From: Eubacterium sp.
Lineage (GTDB): Bacteria; Bacillota; Clostridia; Lachnospirales; Lachnospiraceae
Direction of reading: 5' to 3'
Assembly: GCA_024681495.1 (NCBI GenBank)
Contig: JAILAS010000058.1
Coordinates: 1-12,616, forward strand
DNA length: 12,616 nt
Part shown: positions 1 to 6,276 of the stretch, one piece after another
Layout: each line of letters starts with the position of its first letter
Numbering within the stretch: position 1 is the stretch's first letter
The notes under the pieces: model-generated
The model's input: only the letters and a program-made list of their open reading frames with translations
Database searches by the model: none
What the model was told of the DNA's origin: nothing
Position numbers and translations under genes: made by a program

Positions 1-1530
1 AAGTACACCGCCATTGGAGCCAAGCTCCCCAAGGGCGCGCTGCTCGTCGGACCTCCGGGAACCGGTAAGACGCTGCTCGCCAAGGCCGTGGCCGGCGAGG
101 CGAACGTACCCTTCTACTCACTCGCGGGTTCGGACTTCGTAGAGATGTTCGTCGGCGTGGGCACATCCAGGGTAAGAGACCTTTTCAGGGAGGCTCAGAA
201 GAACGCCCCCTGTATCATATTCATAGACGAGATCGACGCCATAGGTAAGAGCAGGGATTCGCGCTTCGGCGGCGGAAACGACGAGAGGGAGCAGACGCTG
301 AACCAGCTCCTCGCCGAGATGGATGGTTTCGACACCTCCAAGGGTCTGCTCATCCTCGCGGCGACGAACCGCCCCGAGGTGCTCGACAAGGCACTCCTTC
401 GTCCGGGTCGCTTCGACAGGCGCATCATCGTTGACAAGCCCGACCTCAAGGGCCGAGTTGACACCCTCAGGGTTCACTCGAAGGACGTCCGCATGGACGA
501 GTCGGTAAATCTCGAGGAAATCGCCCTGGCCACCTCCGGTGCCGTGGGTTCCGACCTCGCGAACATCATAAACGAGGCCGCCATCACTGCAGTAAAGAAC
601 GGCAGGAAGGTGGTTCAGCAGCAGGACCTCTTCGAATCGGTAGAGGTGGTAATCGCCGGAAAGGAAAAGAAGGACCGCATCCTCTCCGACCAGGAGAAGA
701 AGATCGTCGCCTACCACGAGGTCGGCCACGCTCTCATCAGCGCTCTTCGCAAGAATTCCGAGCCTATCCAGAAAATCACCATCGTCCCCAGGACAATGGG
801 AGCACTCGGATACGTTATGCAGACCCCCGAGGAGGAGAAGTACCTCATGACCGAGGACGAGCTGCGCACACGCCTCATAACCTATATGGGCGGACGCGCG
901 GCGGAGAAGATCTTCTTCGACTCTGTTACGACCGGAGCGTCGAACGACATAGAGCAGGCCACGAAGCTCGCCCGCGCCATGGTTACCCAGTATGGAATGA
1001 GCGAGGAGTTCGGACTCATGAGCCTCGAGTCGGTCGAGAACCGCTACCTGGACGGACGCCCGGTGCTCAACTGCGGCGACGAGACAGCGGCTAAGATAGA
1101 CACCGTCGTTCAGCGCTTCCTCTCCGAGGCGTACGACGAGGCCGTCCGTCTGCTCACCGAGAATAAAAACATCGTCGAGGAAATTGGCGCATTCCTCTAT
1201 GAGAAGGAGACCATCACCGGCAAGCAGTTCATGGAGATCTACAGAAGGCTCAAGGGACTGCCCGCCCCCGACGAGGGTACGGATTCCGCATCCGACTCCT
1301 CTAAGGGACCGTTCACTCTGGAGACCCGATCCACTGTCTCAGACACCACGACGGATTCGTATGAAGGTACGGCGAACGCCGGCTCATCGGATAGCGACGG
1401 CTCCGTTAGCGACGCATCCGGAGACGACTCTGACATAGTCGAGTCAGACGGCGCCATCGCCTATAAGAGGTATCTGGAGGAGCAGGAGAAATCCGGGGCC
1501 TCGAGAAAAGATAACGACACCGAAAACTAA
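1..1530 (+). CDS. ftsH: ATP-dependent zinc metalloprotease FtsH, 5'-truncated by window edge
   Basis: Membrane-anchored AAA+ protease that unfolds and degrades membrane and short-lived cytosolic proteins. The reading frame is open from base 1 and gives 509 residues. The N-terminal membrane segments and extracytoplasmic domain lie outside the window. Numbered from base 1, visible motifs are Walker A GPPGTGKT (17-24), the pore-loop segment FVEMFVGVG (46-54), Walker B IIFIDE (72-77), the second region of homology with arginine fingers in LRPGRFDRR (R134, R137), the zinc site HEVGH (239-243), and a likely third zinc ligand, Asp316, in TTGASNDIEQA. The last 90 or so residues (about 420-509) form a Ser/Asp/Thr-rich, acidic, probably disordered tail ending in a short charged helix-like stretch. 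The GTG at base 88 lies inside the AAA domain and is not a real start. Identity is certain; the function of the tail is unknown. Confidence 0.98.
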   Translation, partial: KYTAIGAKLPKGALLVGPPGTGKTLLAKAVAGEANVPFYSLAGSDFVEMFVGVGTSRVRDLFREAQKNAPCIIFIDEIDAIGKSRDSRFGGGNDEREQTLNQLLAEMDGFDTSKGLLILAATNRPEVLDKALLRPGRFDRRIIVDKPDLKGRVDTLRVHSKDVRMDESVNLEEIALATSGAVGSDLANIINEAAITAVKNGRKVVQQQDLFESVEVVIAGKEKKDRILSDQEKKIVAYHEVGHALISALRKNSEPIQKITIVPRTMGALGYVMQTPEEEKYLMTEDELRTRLITYMGGRAAEKIFFDSVTTGASNDIEQATKLARAMVTQYGMSEEFGLMSLESVENRYLDGRPVLNCGDETAAKIDTVVQRFLSEAYDEAVRLLTENKNIVEEIGAFLYEKETITGKQFMEIYRRLKGLPAPDEGTDSASDSSKGPFTLETRSTVSDTTTDSYEGTANAGSSDSDGSVSDASGDDSDIVESDGAIAYKRYLEEQEKSGASRKDNDTEN

Positions 1531-1562
1531 GGGCGAGGGATTACCCCCGTCAGGTCAGATAA

Positions 1563-1600
1563 AAAGGGATTACTCCGGCGTAAGTCGGTGTAATCCCTTT
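1563..1600. terminator. Bidirectional intrinsic terminator between convergent ftsH and EAL gene
   Basis: The arms 1563-1577 and 1586-1600 pair over 15 positions with a single T-T mismatch (11 perfect pairs at the base, then the mismatch, then 3 more) around an 8-nt loop. The hairpin starts 32 bp after the ftsH stop codon and 40 bp beyond the stop codon of the opposing EAL gene. Read on the minus strand, the stem is followed by TTTTTATCT, a good U-tract. Read on the plus strand it ends in TTTATT, which is weaker. It therefore probably stops transcription from both sides. Confidence 0.85.
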
Positions 1601-1640
1601 ATTCGTGCGTCCCCTTTATTCATGCATCGGAAACCGTCAT

Positions 1641-3395
1641 TTATGAGCGTCCTTTAATCCATTCCGCATTCATCTTTTCACGTTCTTCCGTTAACTCGTA
1701 TGCTACATCTTTATTTTTATAGTTGTCGACTACGGCATCGATATCACTCGGCTTATTAAACAGGTAACCCTGCACCATTTCGCAGTCGATCTCCTTCAAA
1801 AACTCGAAGTGTTCCTTCGTCTCAACGCCCTCCGCAAGCGTGTGAATCCCCATCTCCCTGCACAGCTCCACGAATGAACGAAGAATCCTCCTGTTCGCCT
1901 GATTATTATCGTCAAGGTGATGAATGAGCTCCATATCGAATTTAATCCGGTCAAACTCGTACTGGCTGAACACGCTTAACGAAGAATACCCGCTTCCGAA
2001 ATCATCGATCCAGAGCCGATAGCCCTCTTCTCGCAGTTTCTTAATCTGTGTGTGAAAGTACTCCGTACCCTTCGCAAGATCCTGCTCTGTTATTTCCACG
2101 ATGATAAAGTATTTGTCAACGCCATAGCGCTCCAGTATATCATTCAGAACCCGTACGACATCCGCGTGATCGAAATCCTGGGCCGAAAAATTCACCGTAA
2201 CCTGAAGCATGGGGAGTCCTTTAGCAGCCGTCTCCTTAAAATCCCGGCAGACCCGATCTACCATGTAAAAATCCAGCTCATGAATCAGATGATAATGGGA
2301 GAGAACCGGGATAAATTCCCCGGGTGAAATGTTTCCGTATACCGGATCTATCCACCTGGCAAGGGACTCAAAGACCGTGCACTTATCCGTTTTCGTCCTT
2401 CTAATGCACTGATAATGAGGCCTGATCCAGCCCTTTTCCATGGCCTCCTTAACATGCTCGAGAATATAGCGCTTTTTCTGGTACTGATTATCCTGCTCAC
2501 GTGAGTAGAAATTGCACATGGTACTAAGATCATCGCCTATATTCTTCATGGCGATTCGCGCACAGTCCATCGCGGTGGTAGCGTTTGTTTGGGAATCAAC
2601 CTTACATATTCCAACGTGAATCCCAAACGTTTTTCCATATGCACTCTTTTCCACTTTGTGATTAATCGCTTCTATCTTTTCAACGATACTGCACTCATCC
2701 TCAAAAGAGTCGATGACGACGAAATTGTCATCCAACGCGCGCGCAACCAGCGCATCGGGAAACTGCTCCCGAATCGCGGACGCGTAGAGCTGCAACAGGG
2801 CATCACCCCTGGAATATCCATATTGTGAATTGTAATCGTGCAGGGATTTGATATTGATATATATGAGCACCGGCTGCTTATCTATCGAACGCAGCTGATG
2901 TAAACGGTCATCGGAGAACTGACGAAGATACATAAAGTTATGCAGCCCGGTCAGGGTATCACGGAACAGCGCGTCGGATTCTCCCTCAACGTCGCTTGAA
3001 AAGAGTCTTCTGAGCTTTACCCCGGGATCCATCATGTCATAATAACACAGGCAGGCCATCTCGGTACCGTCATTCATCAGCTGCCATTTGCCGATAATAT
3101 GCACCATTCGATACCCTTCTCCGTTATGTATCTTATTTCGATAAACGGTATCCAGGTCACTCATTTTTCGTATGAAATTCGTGATGTCATGCTTAAGCCA
3201 CCCTTTATCATCAGGGTGAACCTGCTCATAAATATCGTTATTCAGCTGCTCTATAAACGTCTCTCGTTCCTTAGTCCCGACGTTGCATAAGCCGTCGGAA
3301 ACCAGCTCGGCATGCGGCTCACCGTCCGACACGTCAAATAACGCCATAGGAATCTCTATTCTCTCGTAAAAAGCACGTTCGTCTTTCGATATCAT
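1641..3395 (-). CDS. PAS-like / degenerate GGDEF / EAL protein, predicted c-di-GMP phosphodiesterase
   Basis: Predicted cytosolic signalling enzyme of 584 residues that hydrolyses cyclic-di-GMP; no membrane segment is seen. Residues about 12-130 look like a PAS_3-type fold (EQVHPDD, then GEGYRMVHIIGKW). Residues about 145-300 are a GGDEF domain: it opens with the usual DTLTGLHNF, but the GGDEF signature is replaced by ALDDNF (220-225), so cyclase activity is unlikely. Residues about 305-560 are an EAL domain with the expected catalytic set: ESLAR (E343), N402, EITE (E434), DDFGSGYSSL (D464, D465), K485, AEGVE (E522) and QGY (542-544). EAL reads ESL, a mild change that keeps the glutamate. The start is supported by GGGGAGGT with 6-nt spacing. 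Two sampled 60-base lines are about 40-42% GC, against 62-63% in sampled ilvB and HAD lines, which hints at a different history. The signal sensed is unknown. Confidence 0.93.
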   Translation of the reverse strand: MISKDERAFYERIEIPMALFDVSDGEPHAELVSDGLCNVGTKERETFIEQLNNDIYEQVHPDDKGWLKHDITNFIRKMSDLDTVYRNKIHNGEGYRMVHIIGKWQLMNDGTEMACLCYYDMMDPGVKLRRLFSSDVEGESDALFRDTLTGLHNFMYLRQFSDDRLHQLRSIDKQPVLIYINIKSLHDYNSQYGYSRGDALLQLYASAIREQFPDALVARALDDNFVVIDSFEDECSIVEKIEAINHKVEKSAYGKTFGIHVGICKVDSQTNATTAMDCARIAMKNIGDDLSTMCNFYSREQDNQYQKKRYILEHVKEAMEKGWIRPHYQCIRRTKTDKCTVFESLARWIDPVYGNISPGEFIPVLSHYHLIHELDFYMVDRVCRDFKETAAKGLPMLQVTVNFSAQDFDHADVVRVLNDILERYGVDKYFIIVEITEQDLAKGTEYFHTQIKKLREEGYRLWIDDFGSGYSSLSVFSQYEFDRIKFDMELIHHLDDNNQANRRILRSFVELCREMGIHTLAEGVETKEHFEFLKEIDCEMVQGYLFNKPSDIDAVVDNYKNKDVAYELTEEREKMNAEWIKGRS

Positions 3396-3422
3396 AACAA
3401 TACCTCCCCATTCCCGGCGGCT

Positions 3423-3451
3423 TTTATACCTATGTAATAATCATATGACAG
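3423..3451 (-). promoter_or_regulatory. Probable sigma-A promoter of the EAL gene
   Basis: On the minus strand, CTGTCA (3446-3451, 4 of 6 to consensus) is followed after exactly 17 bp by TATAAA (3423-3428, 5 of 6). The -35 begins 1 bp beyond the stop codon of the HAD hydrolase gene. Transcription would start near 3415, leaving a leader of about 20 nt that contains the SD sequence at 3402-3407. No terminator is visible between the HAD gene and this gene, so read-through may add to expression. Confidence 0.55.
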
Positions 3452-3452
3452 T

Positions 3453-4274
3453 TTAAAAGAGTTTGGCAAGAGCGTGCGCCACTCCGTCTTCGTCGTTTGA
3501 TTCGGTGACCATGTCAGCCGCCTCCAGGCACGCCCTGCCGGCGTTGCCCATGGCTACTCCGGTGCCGACCGCCCTCAGCATCTGGGCGTCGTTATCGGCA
3601 TCTCCGAACGCCACCACGTCCTGCATATCTACGTCGAGCTGTTCGCAGAGATTGCGAAGCGCCCGGTCCTTGCCCGAGAAAACGGAGGATATCTCTATAA
3701 GATTGGCCGAGCTGGTGGTCACATATATGGCGGGCACCTGAGTCCTCAGCTTGTGGATGATCCTGTCCCTCTGTTCCGGATCGGGAACCACCAGCGCAAG
3801 ACTGTTAAACCTATCCTTAAATTTACGAATAAAGGCAGGCATATCCTCGACGGGCTCCCTGGTACGCCTGATGTACTCCAGGGAGAGGCGCGACGCGCCG
3901 TATCTGTTCGGCTCCCTCACGTACTCCATGTTGGCGTAACCATATCCGTCCATGAAGCCCTCGAAACAGATTCCCCTCTCACGTATGGTCATGTCGATTA
4001 TCTGGTCTACCGCAGCAGGCTTAAGCCTCGAGTGATCCATGAGGATTTTAGGGTGAAGCTTATAGGTGGCTGCGCCGTTTAAAGTTATGGCATAGGTGAT
4101 CTGGGTCATACAGACGACGTTATCCGGAAGGGTATGGAATCCTCTTCCGCTGGCGGCAACGATGATGACGCCCATGTCTTTGATTCTCTTGATCTGTTTT
4201 TTGGTAACTTCGGAAATTGTCTTATCCGACCTGAGCATGGTTCCATCCAGGTCGAGTGCGAGTAGTTTGTTCAT
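3453..4274 (-). CDS. Cof-type HAD-IIB family hydrolase (sugar-phosphatase-like)
   Basis: Soluble 273-residue phosphatase of the haloacid dehalogenase superfamily, subclass IIB. Known relatives dephosphorylate sugar phosphates, nucleotides or pyridoxal phosphate, so the substrate cannot be told from sequence. Motif I is LDLDGT (nucleophile D8, acid/base D10), motif II is VAASGR (S42), motif III is the lysine in SGKDRA (K202), and motif IV is GDADND (D225, D229). The cap lies between motifs II and III, about 80-195, as usual for IIB. The start is forced: an in-frame TAA lies six codons upstream with no other start codon between, and the next Met (13) would remove motif I. No Shine-Dalgarno sequence precedes this ATG. 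Instead a perfect TATAAT ends 7 nt before it, so the mRNA is probably leaderless. The divergent glycosyltransferase gene shares the promoter region. Confidence 0.93.
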   Translation of the reverse strand: MNKLLALDLDGTMLRSDKTISEVTKKQIKRIKDMGVIIVAASGRGFHTLPDNVVCMTQITYAITLNGAATYKLHPKILMDHSRLKPAAVDQIIDMTIRERGICFEGFMDGYGYANMEYVREPNRYGASRLSLEYIRRTREPVEDMPAFIRKFKDRFNSLALVVPDPEQRDRIIHKLRTQVPAIYVTTSSANLIEISSVFSGKDRALRNLCEQLDVDMQDVVAFGDADNDAQMLRAVGTGVAMGNAGRACLEAADMVTESNDEDGVAHALAKLF

Positions 4275-4281
4275 ACGTAAG

Positions 4282-4310
4282 ATTATACGTTAGGCGGCGA
4301 AATCTTGCAA
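4282..4310 (-). promoter_or_regulatory. Leaderless promoter of the HAD hydrolase gene
   Basis: Minus strand: TTGCAA (4305-4310, 4 of 6 to TTGACA), a 17-bp spacer, then a perfect TATAAT (4282-4287). Seven bases (CTTACGT) separate the -10 from the ATG at 4274, so transcription should start at or within a base of the start codon, leaving no room for a ribosome binding site. The -35 is shared with the divergent promoter because TTGCAA is its own reverse complement. Confidence 0.75.
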
Positions 4311-4319
4311 GACAGCGCC
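4296..4319. repeat. Inverted repeat centred on the shared -35 of the divergent promoters
   Basis: A perfect 10-bp palindrome TCTTGCAAGA (4303-4312) is flanked on each side by a 3-bp unpaired spacer and then by complementary GGCG (4296-4299) and CGCC (4316-4319). In total 18 of 24 positions are symmetric about 4307.5. The centre is equidistant (33.5 bp) from the two start codons. Such a dyad could be an operator for a dimeric regulator acting on both genes, or may simply reflect the shared palindromic -35. No regulator gene is adjacent. Confidence 0.55.
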
Positions 4320-4333
4320 CGCAGTATTAAAAT
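4305..4333 (+). promoter_or_regulatory. Leaderless promoter of the CgeB-like glycosyltransferase gene
   Basis: Plus strand: TTGCAA (4305-4310), a 17-bp spacer, then TAAAAT (4328-4333, 5 of 6 to TATAAT). Seven bases (CGATACT) separate the -10 from ATG 4341. As on the opposite strand, the predicted start of transcription coincides with the A of the ATG and there is no SD sequence. The layout is an exact mirror of the divergent promoter. Confidence 0.68.
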
Positions 4334-4340
4334 CGATACT

Positions 4341-5513
4341 ATGAAAAAACTTCTCTTATTTAAAATAAATACCTTTTGTTACAATTCGCCCTTTTACTTC
4401 GTCGACCGGACGGCCGAGTGCTTTCGCGCCATGGGATGGGATGTCACCGTCTTCGACGGCGCCAAAGAGGACCTGCAGGACCTGGACCTTTTGAGCGGCC
4501 AAAAGTTCGACGCCATCATAGATTTTAACTCCCAGATGCCCAAGCTCGATACCACGGACGACGAATACTACCTGGATACGATAGATGCGCCGTTTTACGA
4601 CTATATTCTGGACCATCCGATGTTCCACCACGACATGTTAAAGCATGAATTAAGGAATTTTCATGTCATCTGTATCGATGAGGATCACGTCGATTACATT
4701 AAGGAATGGTACCCACATATCAGGTCTGTGACCATGCTTCCTCTCCCCGGCACGAAGGCCGATGAGATTATCCCATTCCAAAAGCGTTCAATCCCGATTT
4801 TATTTACAGGCACATACACCGATCCTCATATGATTCTGGGGCTAGTCCAAAATTTTGGGCGCCATCTGAAGAAGGAGATGACGGACCTCATTGAAATCCT
4901 CACGGAAGACCCCTCGAAAACAATGGAAGCTGCGTTCGAGGAGCTCATAAGGAGCACGGGATACGACGGGGAGTCCCTTCCGGACTTCTTCCCCACCCGA
5001 ATGCACGCATACTTCCTGGTGGAGACGTATATAACGGCATATTTTCGCTCCAAAGCGGTGATGAACGCCGCAGCGGCGGGAATCCCCATGACCATAGTCG
5101 GGCACAACTGGGAGAAGTGCAATCCCCTGCAGGCTCTCTCCCACGTTCAGATAAAGCCGCCCGTGGATTTCGACCGCACCTTCGGGCTTATGGCCGATTC
5201 TCAAATCGTCTTTAACGTCATGCCCTGGTTTAAGAACGGTTGCCACGACAGGATTATGTCCGCCGCCCTTAACGGCGCAGTCCCCATGAGCGACCGCTCA
5301 GGCTGGTTCGATGGAAGAGCCACGCACGGAGAGGACATCCTCCTCTACAGCCTCGAGCACACGGAAGATATTCCCAACATACTCTCACGCGCCTTCGACG
5401 ACATGCCGAATCTGGAGCGAATCGCCGAAAACGCGCAAAAAAAGGCAGTTCCGCACAACTGGCGGAACCGCTGCGAGAAGCTTGCCGAAATCATTGCACT
5501 TTCTGAATCGTAA
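4341..5513 (+). CDS. CgeB-like / GT-B fold glycosyltransferase
   Basis: Predicted cytosolic glycosyltransferase of 390 residues; donor and acceptor are unknown. It resembles the CgeB/YkvP group with a Glyco_trans_1_2-type C-terminal half: FNVMPWFKNGCHDRIMSAAL (291-310), followed by NGAVPMSDRSGWF, corresponds to that family's conserved segment in which a His and following residues face the nucleotide-sugar. The N-terminal half starts with a Rossmann-like strand (MKKLLLFKIN) and includes FDAIIDFNSQ (56-65) and ILFTGTYTDP (153-162). No signal peptide or membrane segment is seen. An in-frame TTG lies at 4305, but it sits on the shared -35 element. ATG 4341 is preferred because it is preceded by a -10 box at 7 nt and gives a typical family N-terminus. 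The gene ends in TAA inside the tail of the opposing gene (23-bp overlap), with no evident terminator of its own. Confidence 0.82.
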   Translation: MKKLLLFKINTFCYNSPFYFVDRTAECFRAMGWDVTVFDGAKEDLQDLDLLSGQKFDAIIDFNSQMPKLDTTDDEYYLDTIDAPFYDYILDHPMFHHDMLKHELRNFHVICIDEDHVDYIKEWYPHIRSVTMLPLPGTKADEIIPFQKRSIPILFTGTYTDPHMILGLVQNFGRHLKKEMTDLIEILTEDPSKTMEAAFEELIRSTGYDGESLPDFFPTRMHAYFLVETYITAYFRSKAVMNAAAAGIPMTIVGHNWEKCNPLQALSHVQIKPPVDFDRTFGLMADSQIVFNVMPWFKNGCHDRIMSAALNGAVPMSDRSGWFDGRATHGEDILLYSLEHTEDIPNILSRAFDDMPNLERIAENAQKKAVPHNWRNRCEKLAEIIALSES

Positions 5514-6171
5514 TGCCTCCCAGTGAAACCCGCTTCCACAGGGAAGTGTTTATCTCCACCTCGTGGGTGGCGAGCACCTCCTCGTAGTACTCTCCATCCA
5601 CCTCTACCGCCACCTCCGGCGACTGATTATATCCCGTCAGATCCACCTCTTCGAGCACGTAGTTCGCATACTTGCGGGCCAGGTGAACGATAGTAAGGAT
5701 ATCCTCGAGGTCCTCCACATTGTACTCCAGTGCCTTCTGCTGCTTATAGGAGAGCCCCTCGTACGTCTCTGCGGCCTCAGTGGCCACCTCTGCCGTCTCC
5801 GCAGCATCCAGCGATATCCCGGCCTCCGCAGCCTCCAGGGCGTATACCTCGTCACGTATGCAGGTGTTCATGGCGCTGTCCTTCGCCTGGGTAATCACAT
5901 ACGAGCCGTTGGTGTGAATCCTCCAGAACGCGTGCGTGTCGGTGGCATCATATATCTGCGCCAGCAGATCCACGTATTCTTCCGTCTCCATTATGTAATA
6001 TCCCAAAACCTTAAACGTGACAGCCTCTCCGTCTATCTCCACGGCCGTGTCGTCCAGGTGCTCGGATATGTCGAGCGTCGACCTGTTGCTGCGCAACACG
6101 ACCACGGACAGCGCCGCTATGAGGGCTATCATAAAGATTATAAGTTGTCTTTTTACCTTTGCCGCTACCAT
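5491..6171 (-). CDS. Membrane-anchored SurA_N-like protein without a rotamase domain
   Basis: A 226-residue protein with a basic N-terminus and one hydrophobic segment at about residues 9-26, so it is either tethered to the membrane facing outward or secreted; no lipobox is seen. The rest resembles the N-terminal chaperone part of SurA/PrsA-type foldases: VEIDGEAVTFKVLGYYI (44-60), then a long, alanine- and glutamate-rich helical region (about 95-175) containing EAAEAGISLDAAE. No PpiC/parvulin domain follows, so isomerase activity is not expected; a chaperone or cell-envelope role is inference. The start is uncertain. ATG 6171 has a GGGAG close upstream (3-nt spacing), whereas GTG 6216 would add 15 Arg-rich residues and has no SD. 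The 3' end overlaps the opposing glycosyltransferase gene by 23 bp. No convincing promoter was found; read-through from ilvE past its terminator is possible. Confidence 0.7.
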   Translation of the reverse strand: MVAAKVKRQLIIFMIALIAALSVVVLRSNRSTLDISEHLDDTAVEIDGEAVTFKVLGYYIMETEEYVDLLAQIYDATDTHAFWRIHTNGSYVITQAKDSAMNTCIRDEVYALEAAEAGISLDAAETAEVATEAAETYEGLSYKQQKALEYNVEDLEDILTIVHLARKYANYVLEEVDLTGYNQSPEVAVEVDGEYYEEVLATHEVEINTSLWKRVSLGGITIQKVQ

Positions 6172-6228
6172 TCTCTCCCGCCGTCTCCGTCTGTGATACT
6201 CCCACAAGTTTAACACTTTTGTGCCCGC

Positions 6229-6259
6229 AAAAAAAGCCCCTCACCGTCGAGTGAGGGGC
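6229..6259 (-). terminator. Intrinsic terminator of ilvE
   Basis: A perfect 9-bp GC-rich stem (GCCCCTCAC, 6236-6244, with GTGAGGGGC, 6251-6259) with a 6-nt loop is followed on the minus strand by seven T residues (6229-6235). It lies 17 bp after the ilvE stop codon. On the plus strand the stem has no T-tract, so it is directional and would not stop glycosyltransferase transcripts well. Confidence 0.92.
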
Positions 6260-6276
6260 AGTAAAATCCAACCGGA

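Noticed and set aside
118..729. 203-residue minus-strand frame within ftsH
   Set aside because: Antisense to the AAA domain of a certain gene; no motifs of its own.
4305..4307. TTG as start of the glycosyltransferase
   Set aside because: It coincides with the shared -35 element, has at best a poor SD, and would add 12 residues before the typical MKKLLLF start.
5563..6213. 216-residue plus-strand open frame opposite the SurA_N-like gene
   Set aside because: The minus-strand frame has a membrane anchor and a recognisable chaperone-like domain; the plus-strand frame has no recognisable domain and is rich in Leu/Arg/His/Val.
6172..6228. Promoter for the SurA_N-like gene
   Set aside because: The best candidate (TTTTTT and TAAACT at 17 bp) has a very poor -35 that is just the T-tract of the ilvE terminator.
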